The notes beneath the pieces were generated by a model. That model ran no database searches, was not told the origin of the DNA, and saw only the letters and a list, made by a program, of their open reading frames with translations. Source: Kitasatospora sp. SUK 42 (GTDB taxonomy: Bacteria; Actinomycetota; Actinomycetes; Streptomycetales; Streptomycetaceae). Taken from it: a DNA stretch of 64,000 bases. The position numbers and the translations under genes were made by a program. Numbering within the stretch: the stretch's first letter is position 1; the number at the start of each line of letters is the position of its first letter. Where the stretch lies: contig NZ_LFMD02000002.1 in assembly GCF_015776785.2 (NCBI RefSeq), forward strand, positions 1,679,667 through 1,743,666. Direction: 5' to 3'. Positions 16,701-25,058 of the stretch are shown one piece after another.

Positions 16701-17738
16701 TGGGACGACGAGCGGGTGCCGGAGCACCTCAAGGTGACCTTCCGGGTCGTGGACGGGCGAAGCAGGCTCGCCGAGTCCAAGGACCTGGAGGAGCTGCGGC
16801 TGAAGCTCAAGCCGAAGCTGAAGGAGACGCTCTCCTCGGCCGCCTCCGGCCAGGGCATCGAGCAGAGCGGGCTGACCGCCTGGCCGGGTTCGCTGCCGGT
16901 GCTCCAGCGGACCTTCGAGCAGCGCTCGCGCGGCCACTCGCTGCGCGCCTACCCGGCGTTGGTGGACGAGGGCCAGGCGGTCGGCGTCAAGCTGTTCGAC
17001 ACCCCGCAGGCGCAGGCGCAGGCGATGTGGGAGGGGACGAGGCGGCTGCTGATGCTGACCACCACCTCCCCGGCCAAGTCGATCCAGGGCCGGCTGGGCA
17101 ACCAGGCGAAGCTGGCGCTCTCGCACAGCCCGCACGGCTCGATCAACGCCCTGTTCGAGGACGTCGTGTCCGCCGCGACGGACCGGCTGATGACCCTGGC
17201 CGGCGGCCCGGCCTGGGACGAGACGGCCTTCGGCAAGCTGCACGACAAGGTGCGCGCGGACCTGTACGACCTGTCCGCGGACACCACGTTGAAGACGGCC
17301 ACCGCGCTGATCGCCTTCCACAAGGCCTCGACCCGGTTGAAGACGGTGAGCAGCCCGGTGCTGCTGAACGCGGTGAACGACGTCCGGTTGCACCTGGCCT
17401 CGCTGGTGCACCCGGGCTTCGTGACGGCCTCCGGCTGGCAGCGGCTGCCCGATCTCAAGCGCTACCTGCTGGCGGTGGACCGCCGGCTGGAGGCGCTGCC
17501 CAACCACCCCCAGCGGGACGCCCAGCAGCTGCTGAAGGTGCAGCAGGTGCAGCAGGCGTACGGGGAGCTGCTGGCGGCGGTGCCGGCCGGACGGCAGCCC
17601 TCCGAGGAGGTGCGGGCGATCCGCTGGATGATCGAGGAGCTGCGGGTCAGTTTCTTCGCCCAGGGGCTGGGCACGCCGAGCCCGGTCTCGGAGAAGCGGA
17701 TCATGAAGGCGATGGAGGCGGCCCGGGCGGCGCTCTGA
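13752..17738 (+). CDS. hrpA: ATP-dependent RNA helicase HrpA
   Basis: A 1328-residue DEAH-box helicase, full length for HrpA. In order it has an N-terminal helical segment, Walker A AGETGSGKTTQ (about 110-120), the PRRIAARTVAERVAEE block, DEAH (about 208-211), SATID, motif V in ATNVAETSLTVPGI, and motif VI QRKGRCGR. The helicase-associated HA2 and OB domains are followed by the long C-terminal DUF3418-type region (about 700-1300). HrpA proteins unwind RNA and help rescue stalled ribosomes in E. coli. The start is ATG at 13752, with AGAGGG just upstream. It is divergent from the sigma-factor operon. Next to bldC, this matches the known streptomycete order. Confidence 0.96.
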   Translation: MPAVSSPAVQSAPAPAEGPGIGELAARLPELTLRDQVRIGRRLEGARKVRKPEARQKIATEIAAEIDRAELLVEQRRGAVPTISYPEELPVSQKKDEILAAIRDHQVVIVAGETGSGKTTQIPKICLELGRGVRGLVGHTQPRRIAARTVAERVAEEMNSPLGEAVGWKVRFTDQVGRDTLVKLMTDGILLAEIQTDRDLHQYDTLIIDEAHERSLNIDFLLGYLKQLLPRRPDLKVVITSATIDPERFARHFGDAPIVEVSGRTYPVEVRYQPIAEDAADGDEDDAADRDRDQVQAICDAAKELQAEGPGDILVFLSGEREIRDTADALTRLKLRNTEVLPLYARLSSAEQHKVFQRSSLRRIVLATNVAETSLTVPGIKYVIDPGTARISRYSHRTKVQRLPIEAISQASANQRKGRCGRTSDGICIRLYSEEDFLSRPEFTDAEILRTNLASVILQMTAAGLGDISAFPFLDPPDSRNIKDGVHLLQELGALDPDEKDPRKRLTQLGRKLAQLPVDPRMARMVLEADRNGCVRDVMVIAAALSIQDPRERPAEKRQAADERHRRFNSETSDFLSYLAMWRYVREQQKELSSSAFRRMCKAEFLNYLRIREWQDIYVQLRTVAKQLGVTIEEPHPDAEPDADRIHQSLLAGLLSHIGLFDVEKREYGGARGARFAVFPGSGLFKKPPRWVMSAELVETSRLWARINAKIEPEWVEPLAGHLLKRSYSEPHWEKKAGAVLAYEKVTLYGVPIVSQRKVNFGKIDQELCRELFIRNALVEGDWETHHRFFAENRKLLGEVEELENRARRRDILVDDQTLFDFYDARLPDEIVSTRHFDSWWKKARHEQPDLLNFEKSMLINDAAGGVTEADYPDHWQQGKLRFKLTYQFEPGSDADGVTVHIPLPVLNQVTAEGFDWQIPGLREELVTAYIKSLPKAIRRNFVPAPDFAKAALREVRDRQEPLLPSLERALKRLTAVTVPPEAWDDERVPEHLKVTFRVVDGRSRLAESKDLEELRLKLKPKLKETLSSAASGQGIEQSGLTAWPGSLPVLQRTFEQRSRGHSLRAYPALVDEGQAVGVKLFDTPQAQAQAMWEGTRRLLMLTTTSPAKSIQGRLGNQAKLALSHSPHGSINALFEDVVSAATDRLMTLAGGPAWDETAFGKLHDKVRADLYDLSADTTLKTATALIAFHKASTRLKTVSSPVLLNAVNDVRLHLASLVHPGFVTASGWQRLPDLKRYLLAVDRRLEALPNHPQRDAQQLLKVQQVQQAYGELLAAVPAGRQPSEEVRAIRWMIEELRVSFFAQGLGTPSPVSEKRIMKAMEAARAAL

Positions 17739-17860
17739 GCCGGAGCAGCACTGTGAGCTGCGGGTGGGCCTTCAGGTGCCAGTTCGACCTGGGGGCCCAC
17801 CATGGGCTACGATCTGTCTTGTTCGCAGCGCGGCAAGCGAGTGAACGAGATCAGAAATCT

Positions 17861-17934
17861 GGTCCCGTGGAGCAGTTGGTTAGCTCGCCACCCTGTCAAG
17901 GTGGAGGTCGCGGGTTCAAGTCCCGTCGGGATCG
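17861..17934 (+). tRNA. tRNA-Asp (GUC anticodon), copy 2
   Basis: Identical over all 74 bases to the tRNA-Asp at 11853..11926, with the same acceptor stem, GTC anticodon and discriminator G. It stands alone and is followed directly by its own terminator. Confidence 0.96.
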
Positions 17935-17941
17935 CCGCAGT

Positions 17942-17983
17942 GCGAGAGGCCCGGAACCGTCAGGTTCCGGGCCTCTCGCTTTT
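17942..17983 (+). terminator. Rho-independent terminator of tRNA-Asp copy 2
   Basis: A perfect 17-bp stem (GCGAGAGGCCCGGAACC with GGTTCCGGGCCTCTCGC), loop GTCA, then a TTTT run. It is the most canonical terminator in the window. Confidence 0.92.
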
Positions 17984-18225
17984 GACCGTTCGGCCTCTAC
18001 CCCGAACTAGGTCTAGACCACAAGTGACAGACCGTGTGACAGTCGTCACCCGCCCTCCCCGGAGAGCCGGCCCGGGACGACCCCTTCCGAGCCTCGCTAA
18101 TTTAATATGTAAAATTGCACAGGTATTCACTGTAAATCCCCCCCGCCCCATGCGCATCAAATCGTTATCCGGAGTTCAACATTCCGAAAGGTTGGCCGGG
18201 ACGGGCGCGCGGCACCGAACACGAC
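17984..18225. other. Gene-free stretch with an AT-rich island
   Basis: Between the tRNA-Asp terminator and the bldC terminator I find no coding frame. It holds the DasR-like palindrome (18007..18022), two copies of GTGACAG close together (18024..18042), and an AT-rich island (18097..18138). The island contains TAATTTAATATG and two TGTAAA repeats and is strikingly different from the surrounding GC-rich DNA. Confidence 0.6.
18007..18022. promoter_or_regulatory. DasR-like (dre) palindrome, imperfect
   Basis: The core GGTCTAGACC is a perfect 10-bp palindrome and the 16-mer matches 12 of 16 positions of the published dre pattern A(G/C)TGGTCTAGACCA(G/C)T used by DasR. No gene start lies directly downstream on either strand, so function is doubtful. 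Confidence 0.35.
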
Positions 18226-18274
18226 AAAGGGACTGCCAACCGGACCCGGCGGAGTCCGGTTGGCAGCCCCTTTA
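18226..18274 (-). terminator. Terminator downstream of bldC
   Basis: A long stem of about 20 bp with one mismatch (AAAGGGACTGCCAACCGGAC against GTCCGGTTGGCAGCCCCTTT) lies 16 bases 3' of the bldC stop on the minus strand. A-rich sequence on the plus strand gives a U-tract in the bldC transcript. Confidence 0.8.
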
Positions 18275-18290
18275 AAGAGCCTTTGACCTA

Positions 18291-18497
18291 TCAGGCCTCG
18301 GTGCGCTGAGCGGGAATCCCCGCCAGCAGTGCGCGCACCTCCGCCTCACGGTAACGGCGGTGACCGCCGAGCGTGCGAATGGACGTCAGCTTGCCCGCCT
18401 TGGCCCAGCGGGTGACCGTCTTCGGGTCCACGCGGAACATGGTGGCAACCTCTGCCGGCGTCAGCAGGGGCTCAGCATCAGGGGTACGAGCGGTCAT
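18291..18497 (-). CDS. bldC: BldC, MerR-like developmental transcription regulator
   Basis: A 68-residue, single-domain DNA-binding protein. The sequence from MTARTPDAEPLLTPAEVA through TVTRWAKAGKLTSIRTLGGH, including the GGHRRYR wing, is nearly identical to what I recall of Streptomyces BldC. BldC binds direct repeats cooperatively as head-to-tail monomers and delays entry into sporulation. The ATG at 18495-18497 has a GAGGAGGC ribosome-binding site. It is monocistronic, with its own terminator and a long upstream region. It is the best taxonomic marker in the window. Confidence 0.97.
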   Translation of the reverse strand: MTARTPDAEPLLTPAEVATMFRVDPKTVTRWAKAGKLTSIRTLGGHRRYREAEVRALLAGIPAQRTEA

Positions 18498-18983
18498 GAG
18501 CGGCCTCCTCGGGAGAACCGAACCAGGGCGGTTCTATCCTTCAAATTCTGCACCTTGGCCCGCGATGCCCGAAATGGCATAGACGGGCCGAGTCGGTTAT
18601 AGGACGAACGGCTTGTCCTGGTGTCTACAACTACACCATCCGTCCAGCCCTCTCGACCAAACCGCCAAAATTGACCCCTCACGGGTTCAAGGCCGACGGA
18701 TGGCGATGGACCATCCCATAGCGGACAGTCACTCGACAGTGACATCCGGTTACAGGCGGACCAGACCCTCCGTTTCCCCGCAAAGCACGCATCGACTCCA
18801 GAACCACCCAAAAGTGGGCACGCTCACGTGAAGTTGGGCTGGTTGTCCCATTTTTGCACATAGGGGTAAGTTCGCGTCAACGGTGAGTAGTGTCACGTTC
18901 GGCAGGTATTGACCCGAACCAGGACCTTGGTCATGGAAGGTTCTGACGAAGGACTCTTACAGTCATACACGGGCGGTCCGACG
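18498..18983 (-). promoter_or_regulatory. Long upstream region of bldC, no gene
   Basis: These 486 bases separate bldC from the stop of the next minus-strand gene and should contain the bldC promoter. The region is less GC-rich than the genes around it. I find no convincing ORF and could not fix a -35/-10 pair. A TATAAC (minus strand, about 18596-18601) is a possible -10 box about 100 bases before the bldC start. Confidence 0.5.
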
Positions 18984-19907
18984 TCAGTTCGCGTTCCGCA
19001 GCGCCAGCACCCGCCGCCACCGCACCGTCAGTTCCCCGTACGCGCGCAGCGCCTCGGCGGCCTCCCCCGCCCGCAGCGCGCGCAGCCCCTCCTCCAGCTC
19101 CCCCGCCGAACGGTCCGCCAACAGCCGCTCCGGCCCCAGCAGATGCACCAGCCCCCCGTAGTCCAACTCCACCAGCGAGCGCGGGTGGAACTCCTCCAGC
19201 CACCGCCCGACCTGCTCCGCCCCCTGCACCAACTCCCCGTCCGGCGCCGCCTCGCGCAGCGCCCGGAAGGCCCGGGCCACCCGCCGCCGCGCCTGCGCCA
19301 TCGGCACCAGGTAGAACAGCGCCGCCGGCCGCGCCCGCTCCCCCTCCCCTCCTTCCCCCGTCCTCCTGGATACCCCACCCTCCGGCACGAAGCACCGGTC
19401 CTCGTCCCCGAACGGCAGGAACCAGCGCACCGGAACCTCCCACCGGCTCGTCAGGATCCACGGCCGGGCGTCCGGGTGCTCCGCCCGCCAGCGCTCGCGG
19501 TCCGCCTCGGCGGCCGCCCGGGCCAGCGGCGGCACCGCGGTGTCCAGCAGCGCCACCGGAGCCCCCTCCCGCAGCTCCTCCAGCGCCTGCCAGCTGCGCA
19601 GCCTGGTGGCCCACGGGCAGACGTACAGTACGCCGTCCACCACCCGCAGGTACGCCCGACCGCTCTCCCGCTCCGGCAGCGGCCGGGGCGTCCGGGCGGC
19701 CAGCTCCGCGAGCGCCTCCCGCTGCTCCTCCAGCACCGCCGGGGCCACCGGCTGCTCCGCCGCCTCCGCGTCCGGCCCGTGCTCCGCCGCGTAGGCCTGC
19801 CAGTACGCCCGCTCGGGCTCCGGATAGGCGGCCAGCGGCTCGTAGACCCGCAGGTGGGCGGCGTAGGGCGGCTGTACGGAAGTGCGTACGACGGTCACGT
19901 CCTGCAT
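18984..19907 (-). CDS. Conserved protein of unknown function next to bldC
   Basis: A 307-residue soluble protein with no signal or membrane segment. It is rich in Arg, Glu and Trp, with motifs such as [36 protein letters not shown] and [22 protein letters not shown] do not recognise an enzymatic signature. A gene of this kind lies between bldC and valine dehydrogenase in streptomycetes as I recall, so the position is conserved. The start is ATG at 19905-19907, and it is divergent from the vdh gene. Confidence 0.8.
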   Translation of the reverse strand: MQDVTVVRTSVQPPYAAHLRVYEPLAAYPEPERAYWQAYAAEHGPDAEAAEQPVAPAVLEEQREALAELAARTPRPLPERESGRAYLRVVDGVLYVCPWATRLRSWQALEELREGAPVALLDTAVPPLARAAAEADRERWRAEHPDARPWILTSRWEVPVRWFLPFGDEDRCFVPEGGVSRRTGEGGEGERARPAALFYLVPMAQARRRVARAFRALREAAPDGELVQGAEQVGRWLEEFHPRSLVELDYGGLVHLLGPERLLADRSAGELEEGLRALRAGEAAEALRAYGELTVRWRRVLALRNAN

Positions 19908-20109
19908 GGTCGCACGCGCCGACCGGCCCCGGGAGGGCGCGCCCCCGAACCGTTCGCGCCCGCACCCCGTACCACTTCCCGTCTCACCCCTCGGACAACC
20001 GGCACCAGCTCCGACGACCCGGCCGATCGGCGGCCCCTGCGCGACTACGCTTCGCCCTAGGCGCCCGCACCACAGCAGCGGGCCTTCCCTCACTACTGGA
20101 GTCACCACA

Positions 20110-21267
20110 GTGACCGACGTACAGACACCCGCCACGCACCCCGCACCCGGCGTGCTCAGCAGGATCTTCCGCACCGAGCAGGACGGCGCTCCCGGCGACG
20201 GCCACGAGCAGGTCGTCCTCTGCCACGACCGCAGCTCCGGCCTCAAGGCGATCATCGCCATCCACTCCACCGCACTGGGCCCGGCCCTCGGCGGCACCCG
20301 CTTCTTCCCGTACGCCTCCGAGGAGGCGGCCCTGGAGGACGCGCTGAACCTGTCCCGCGGCATGTCCTACAAGAACGCCCTGGCGGGTCTGGACCTCGGC
20401 GGCGGCAAGGCCGTCATCATCGGCGACCCCAACAAGGACAAGAACGAGGCGATGCTCCGGGCCTACGGCCGCTTCGTCGAGTCCCTGCGCGGCCGCTACA
20501 TCACCGCCTGCGACGTGGGCACCTACGTCCAGGACATGGACGTCATCGCGCGCGAGACCGAGTTCGTCACCGGGCGCTCGCCCGAGCACGGCGGCGCCGG
20601 CGACTCCTCCATCCTGACCGCCTTCGGCGTCTTCCAGGGCATGCGGGCCAGCGCCCAGGCCCGCTGGGGCCAGCCGACCCTGCGCGGCAAGCGGGTCGGC
20701 GTCGCGGGCGTCGGCAAGGTCGGCCACTACCTGGTCGGCCACCTGGTCGCGGACGGCGCCACCGTCGTCATCACCGACCCCTTCGAGGCCGCCGTCAACC
20801 GGGTGCGCGCCGCTCACCCGGAGGTGGAGGTGGTCGCCGACACCGCCGCCCTGTTCCAGGCCAAGCTGGACGTCTACGCCCCCTGCGCCCTCGGCGGCGC
20901 GCTGACCGACGACACGGTCGCCGCGCTCGGCGAGTTCGGCACCTCGATCGTCTGCGGCGCGGCCAACAACCAGCTGGCCCACCCCGGCGTCGAGAAGGAC
21001 CTCGCGGGCCGCGGCATCCTCTACGCCCCCGACTACCTGGTGAACTCCGGCGGCGTGATCCAGGTCGCCGACGAGATCGACGGCTTCAACTTCGAGCGGG
21101 CCAAGAACAAGGCCACCCGGATCTTCGACACCACCCTGGAGATCTTCACCCGGGCCGCCTCCGACGGCGTCCCGCCGGCGGTCGCCGCCGACCGCCTCGC
21201 CGAGAAGCGGATGCGCGAGATCAGCGCGCTGCGCTCGGTCCTGCTGCCGGGTGCCCGCCGCGGCTGA
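20110..21267 (+). CDS. vdh: Valine (leucine) dehydrogenase, Glu/Leu/Phe/Val dehydrogenase family
   Basis: A 385-residue NAD-dependent amino-acid dehydrogenase that deaminates branched-chain amino acids to 2-oxo acids, feeding acyl-CoA precursors. The catalytic region has GGTRF, SYKNA (Lys about 88) and [10 protein letters not shown] (Lys about 100). The Rossmann motif is [12 protein letters not shown]. The GTG at 20110-20112 follows a GGAG ribosome-binding site. The position beside bldC is the place of vdh in Streptomyces as I recall. It is monocistronic, with a terminator just after the stop. Confidence 0.94.
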   Translation: MTDVQTPATHPAPGVLSRIFRTEQDGAPGDGHEQVVLCHDRSSGLKAIIAIHSTALGPALGGTRFFPYASEEAALEDALNLSRGMSYKNALAGLDLGGGKAVIIGDPNKDKNEAMLRAYGRFVESLRGRYITACDVGTYVQDMDVIARETEFVTGRSPEHGGAGDSSILTAFGVFQGMRASAQARWGQPTLRGKRVGVAGVGKVGHYLVGHLVADGATVVITDPFEAAVNRVRAAHPEVEVVADTAALFQAKLDVYAPCALGGALTDDTVAALGEFGTSIVCGAANNQLAHPGVEKDLAGRGILYAPDYLVNSGGVIQVADEIDGFNFERAKNKATRIFDTTLEIFTRAASDGVPPAVAADRLAEKRMREISALRSVLLPGARRG

Positions 21268-21288
21268 TCCGGCTCCGCCCGGACCCCG

Positions 21289-21327
21289 GATGCGCGGGGG
21301 GCCGCCTCGTGCGGCCCCCCGCGCATC
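21289..21327 (+). terminator. Hairpin terminator after vdh
   Basis: A perfect 17-bp stem, GATGCGCGGGGGGCCGC with GCGGCCCCCCGCGCATC, and a CTCGT loop, 21 bases after the vdh stop. Confidence 0.85.
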
Positions 21328-21650
21328 ACGATGTGGAACCGGATTCTCACTTCTCCGCCCGAACGGGTGATCCGAGGCCCCCTTAGGGGGGATAATCAGT
21401 CCCGGAACGACGGACCTCAGACACCTCCGGACAGCGCGCAAAACGCCGCAAAACCTCCCCTGACCTGGGAAGACCTGGTCTCGGGTGCAGTCGGTGCGCG
21501 CCACGTCACACCGACGACGTACCGTCCAGCGGCGGAAACAGGTACCGTTAATGCTCCAAGGGACGGTCCTCCCATTCGGGCAGGCCGGTCCTGATCATGA
21601 ACACGTGTCAGACTCGGGGCCGTGAGCCCCATCGTTGAGGGGGTCGACCC
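21328..21650 (+). promoter_or_regulatory. Upstream region of the DUF3073 gene, no gene
   Basis: These 323 bases carry no supported coding frame. They should contain the DUF3073 promoter. A small palindrome CCCCCTTAGGGGG (about 21380-21392) and a segment GGAAACAGGTACCGTTAAT (about 21534-21552) stand out, but I cannot assign a promoter class. Confidence 0.4.
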
Positions 21651-21908
21651 ATGGGGCGCGGCCGGGCCAAGGCCAAGCAGACGAAGGTCGCCCGCGAGCT
21701 GAAGTACAACAGCGGCGGGTTCGACGCTAACCGTCTGTCCAACGAGCTGGGCGTATCGCCGTCCACCGCTTCGATCGACCCGGAGCCGATCGAAGAGGAG
21801 GAGGACGACGACCCGTACGCGGAGTACGCCGCCCGCTACGCCGACCTCGACGACGAGGACGACACCGAGCCGGGCACCGGGCCGTCGCAGGCCTCCCGGC
21901 GCGCGTAA
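21651..21908 (+). CDS. DUF3073 family protein
   Basis: An 85-residue protein. The basic N terminus MGRGRAKAKQTKVARELKY and the motif YNSGGFDANRLSNEL define the actinobacterial DUF3073 family. The C-terminal half is very acidic (EEEEDDDPYAEYAARY). Charge separation suggests binding to nucleic acid or a partner protein, but no function is established. It sits between vdh and purM, as I recall from other streptomycetes. Confidence 0.93.
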   Translation: MGRGRAKAKQTKVARELKYNSGGFDANRLSNELGVSPSTASIDPEPIEEEEDDDPYAEYAARYADLDDEDDTEPGTGPSQASRRA

Positions 21909-21923
21909 CCAGCAGCTTCGCGA

Positions 21924-21957
21924 GACCGGTCCGGGCGCCCTGGGCGCCGGGCCGGTC
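21924..21957 (+). terminator. Terminator after the DUF3073 gene
   Basis: A stem of about 15 bp, GACCGGTCCGGGCGCC with GGCGCCGGGCCGGTC, and a CTG loop, 15 bases after the stop. Confidence 0.7.
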
Positions 21958-22000
21958 TTCGGCGTTCCCGTGTTCCGCCCGTACGGGCCCTGACGCACGG

Positions 22001-22032
22001 GAGGGCCCCTCCGGCGCACCGGAGGGGCCCTC
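22001..22032 (-). terminator. Terminator after purM
   Basis: A perfect 14-bp stem, GAGGGCCCCTCCGG with CCGGAGGGGCCCTC, and a CGCA loop, in the gap between the convergent DUF3073 and purM genes. It is nearest the purM stop. Confidence 0.8.
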
Positions 22033-22050
22033 TGCCGTCCACGGGGCCGG

Positions 22051-23136
22051 TCAGCCCGCGGTGAAGCCCTCGTAGGCGTTGTAGAGGGTCGCGCCGCCCT
22101 CGTGCTCGTCCGTGCGCTCGACGATGTCGCCCAGCAGCCAGGCCTCGACGCCGCGGTCCTCCAGGATCGACAGCACCGCGTCCACCGAGTGCGGCGGGAC
22201 GACCGCGACCATGCCGACGCCCATGTTGAGCGTCTTCTCCAGCTCCAGGGTGGCCACCTGGCCGACCTCGGCGACGGTCCGGAAGACCGGCAGCGGGGTC
22301 CAGGTGCCGCGGTCCAGACGGGCGTGCAGGCCGTCCGGGATCACCCGGGCCAGGTTGGCCGCCAGGCCGCCGCCGGTGACGTGCGAGAAGGCGTGGACCT
22401 CGGTGGCTCGGATGAGCGCCAGGCAGTCCAGCGAGTAGATCCGGGTCGGCTCCAGCAGTTCCTCGCCGAGGGTGCGGCCGAACTCCTCGACCTTGCGGTC
22501 CAGCTTCCAGCCGGCCTGGTTCAGCAGCACGTGGCGGACCAGCGAGTAGCCGTTGGAGTGCAGGCCGGAGGCGGCCATCGCGATCACCACGTCGCCGGCC
22601 CTGACCCGCTCGGCGCCCAGCAGCGCGTCGGCCTCGACCACGCCGGTGCCGGCGCCCGCGACGTCGTACTCGTCCGGGCCGAGCAGGCCCGGGTGCTCGG
22701 CGGTCTCGCCGCCCACCAGGGCGCAGCCGGCCAGCGCGCAGCCCTCGGCGATGCCCTTGACGATCGCGGCGACCCGCTCCGGGACGACCTTGCCGACGCA
22801 GATGTAGTCGGTCATGAACAGCGGCTCGGCGCCGCACACCACGATGTCGTCCACGACCATGCCGACCAGGTCGTGGCCGATGGTGTCGTGCTTGTCCATG
22901 GCGGCGGCGATGGCCACCTTGGTCCCCACGCCGTCGGTGGCCGAGGCCAGCAGCGGCCGCTCGTAGTCCTTGAGGGCGGACACGTCGAAGAGGCCGGCGA
23001 AGCCGCCGAGACCGCCGACCACCTCGGGGCGGTTGGCCTTCTTCACCCACTGCTTCATGAGCTCGACGGCGCGGTCGCCCGCCTCGATGTCGACACCGGC
23101 GGCGGCGTAGGTGGCGCCGTTCTGGTTGCTGGTCAC
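22051..23136 (-). CDS. purM: Phosphoribosylformylglycinamidine cyclo-ligase (AIR synthetase)
   Basis: PurM closes the imidazole ring in step five of purine synthesis (FGAM plus ATP to AIR). The 361-residue protein has TYAAAGVDIEAGDRAV at the N terminus, SATDGVGTK, the AEPLFMTDY block, ALVGGETAEHPG, SGLHSNGYSLVR and SHVTGGGLAAN, all family signatures. The start is GTG at 23134-23136. It lies 97 bases downstream of purF on the same strand and is likely co-transcribed. Confidence 0.96.
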   Translation of the reverse strand: MTSNQNGATYAAAGVDIEAGDRAVELMKQWVKKANRPEVVGGLGGFAGLFDVSALKDYERPLLASATDGVGTKVAIAAAMDKHDTIGHDLVGMVVDDIVVCGAEPLFMTDYICVGKVVPERVAAIVKGIAEGCALAGCALVGGETAEHPGLLGPDEYDVAGAGTGVVEADALLGAERVRAGDVVIAMAASGLHSNGYSLVRHVLLNQAGWKLDRKVEEFGRTLGEELLEPTRIYSLDCLALIRATEVHAFSHVTGGGLAANLARVIPDGLHARLDRGTWTPLPVFRTVAEVGQVATLELEKTLNMGVGMVAVVPPHSVDAVLSILEDRGVEAWLLGDIVERTDEHEGGATLYNAYEGFTAG

Positions 23137-23233
23137 TGCGTGCGGCCCTTTCGGGTCAGGTGGGGGTGGTTCTTGAACAGCCGGGGTGGAACGGCGGTGG
23201 GGCCCCGGTTCGCGGGACCCCACCGTGGGCTCG

Positions 23234-24817
23234 TTACGGGCGGCGCAGCGCGTCGGCCGCGCCCGCCCCGCCGAGCAGCGACTGGACGCCGTCCAGGTCG
23301 CTGCCGCTGGTCGGCTTGCCGCGGACGGCCGGCTTCTGCTGGCCGCCCTTGATCTCGGCCTCCAGCAGGAGCTTGCCGAGCAGCGCCGGGTCCGGCAGCT
23401 CCATCGGGTACTCCCCGTCGAAGCAGGCCCGGCAGAGCCGGTCCTTGGGCTGCGCGGTGGCCTCGATCATGCCGTCGATCGAGATGTAGGCGAGCGAGTC
23501 GGCACCGAGCGTGCGGCCGATCTCCTCCACGGACATCCCGTTGGCGATCAGCTCCGCCCGGGTGGCGAAGTCGATGCCGAAGAAGCAGGGCCACTTCACC
23601 GGCGGCGAGGAGATCCGGATGTGCACCTCGGCGGCGCCCGCCTCGCGCAGCATCCGCACCAGGGCGCGCTGGGTGTTGCCGCGCACGATCGAGTCGTCCA
23701 CGACCACCAGGCGCTTGCCGGCGATGACCTCGCGCAGCGGGTTGAGCTTGAGCCGGATGCCGAGCTGGCGGATCGTCTGGCTGGGCTGGATGAAGGTGCG
23801 GCCCACGTAGGCGTTCTTCACCAGGCCGGAGCCGTACGGGATGCCGCTGGCCTCGGCGTAGCCGATCGCGGCGGGGGTGCCGGACTCGGGCGTGGCTATC
23901 ACCAGGTCGGCCTCGACCGGGGCCTCCTTCGCCAGCCGGCGGCCCATCTCCACGCGGGAGAGGTGCACGTTGCGGCCGGCGATGCTGGTGTCCGGGCGGG
24001 CCAGGTAGACGTACTCGAAGACGCAGCCCTTGGGCTTGGCCTCCGCGAAGCGGCTGCTGCGCATGCCGTTCTCGTCGATGGCGATGAGCTCGCCGGGCTC
24101 GACCTCGCGGATGAAGGAGGCGCCGCAGATGTCCAGCGCCGCCGTCTCGGAGGCGACCACCCAGCCGCGCTCCAGCCGGCCGAGCACCAGCGGGCGGATG
24201 CCCTGCGGGTCGCGGGCGGCGTAGAGGGTGTGCTCATCCATGAAGACGAGCGAGAAGGCGCCCTTGACCTTGGGCAGCACGACCTTGGCCGTCTCCTCTA
24301 TGGAGAGGTCCGGGTGGCCGGCCAGCAGGGCGGTCACCAGGTCGGTGTCGTTGGTCGCCGCCGTCCGGCCGGAGCGGGAGACGTGCTCCTCGCCGGGCAG
24401 TTCGGCGACCATGGCCGCCAGTTCGGCGGTGTTCACCAGGTTTCCGTTGTGCCCGAGGGCCAGCGAACCGTGCACGGTCGCCCGGAAGGTCGGCTGGGCG
24501 TTCTCCCAGACCGAGGAACCGGTGGTCGAGTAGCGGGCGTGTCCGACGGCGATATGCCCGTGCAACGACCCCAGGGAGGCCTCGTCGAAGACCTGGGAGA
24601 CGAGTCCCATGTCCTTGAAGACGAGAATCTGGGAGCCGTTGCTCACTGCGATGCCCGCGGATTCCTGACCGCGGTGCTGCAGGGCGTAAAGGCCGAAGAA
24701 CGTGAGCTTGGCGACCTCCTCGCCGGGAGCCCAGACACCGAAGACGCCACAAGCGTCCTGGGGGCCTTTCTCACCGGGAAGAAGATCGTGGTTGAGTCTT
24801 CCGTCACCACGTGGCAC
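23234..24817 (-). CDS. purF: Amidophosphoribosyltransferase
   Basis: PurF catalyses the committed purine step, PRPP plus glutamine to phosphoribosylamine. The 527-residue protein has a short propeptide ending before Cys23 of CGVFGVW, which becomes the N-terminal nucleophile after processing. The Ntn glutaminase follows (RGQESAGIA, GHARYSTTG, HNGNLVN), then the PRTase motif VVVDDSIVRGNT. Cysteines at CFFGID and CRACFDG could bind an Fe-S cluster, as in Bacillus PurF. The start is GTG at 24815-24817. It is upstream of purM. Confidence 0.96.
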   Translation of the reverse strand: MPRGDGRLNHDLLPGEKGPQDACGVFGVWAPGEEVAKLTFFGLYALQHRGQESAGIAVSNGSQILVFKDMGLVSQVFDEASLGSLHGHIAVGHARYSTTGSSVWENAQPTFRATVHGSLALGHNGNLVNTAELAAMVAELPGEEHVSRSGRTAATNDTDLVTALLAGHPDLSIEETAKVVLPKVKGAFSLVFMDEHTLYAARDPQGIRPLVLGRLERGWVVASETAALDICGASFIREVEPGELIAIDENGMRSSRFAEAKPKGCVFEYVYLARPDTSIAGRNVHLSRVEMGRRLAKEAPVEADLVIATPESGTPAAIGYAEASGIPYGSGLVKNAYVGRTFIQPSQTIRQLGIRLKLNPLREVIAGKRLVVVDDSIVRGNTQRALVRMLREAGAAEVHIRISSPPVKWPCFFGIDFATRAELIANGMSVEEIGRTLGADSLAYISIDGMIEATAQPKDRLCRACFDGEYPMELPDPALLGKLLLEAEIKGGQQKPAVRGKPTSGSDLDGVQSLLGGAGAADALRRP

Positions 24818-25058
24818 GTCTTCGAGTCTAGGGCAGTTGACCAGGGCTTCCGGAACCCGGGAGCCCTCGTTCGCGGGGCGGCCGACGAGTAACGCGCGTA
24901 GACAAAACCCCTTACGGGGCGGGGATTTCGGGTGGGGGAATTCCGGCGGACGGCGGTTGGCCTTGCGGTTCGCGCCCGTTGGGGAACTCCGTGTACGGAG
25001 CGGTGGTGGTGCGGGCGCCGCCGAACGTGAGCCTGCTCACCCGGGGTTCACCCGGCGG

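Noticed and set aside
13092..17507. A very long open frame (over 1400 codons) antisense to hrpA.
   Set aside because: It is the mirror of a highly conserved helicase in GC-rich DNA. Only its last 173 codons (the sigma factor) are real, as shown by the ribosome-binding site and family motifs.
11927..17860. Integrated element bounded by the two tRNA-Asp copies.
   Set aside because: No integrase or excisionase is present and the content (tRNA-Phe, sigma factor, hrpA) is core. Full tRNA genes rather than partial att repeats are at both ends.
18829..18842. parS-like CTCACGTGAAG in the bldC upstream region.
   Set aside because: Several mismatches to the consensus.
24818..25058. Small gene or purine riboswitch upstream of purF.
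   Set aside because: No frame with a ribosome-binding site and no recognised aptamer pattern was seen.
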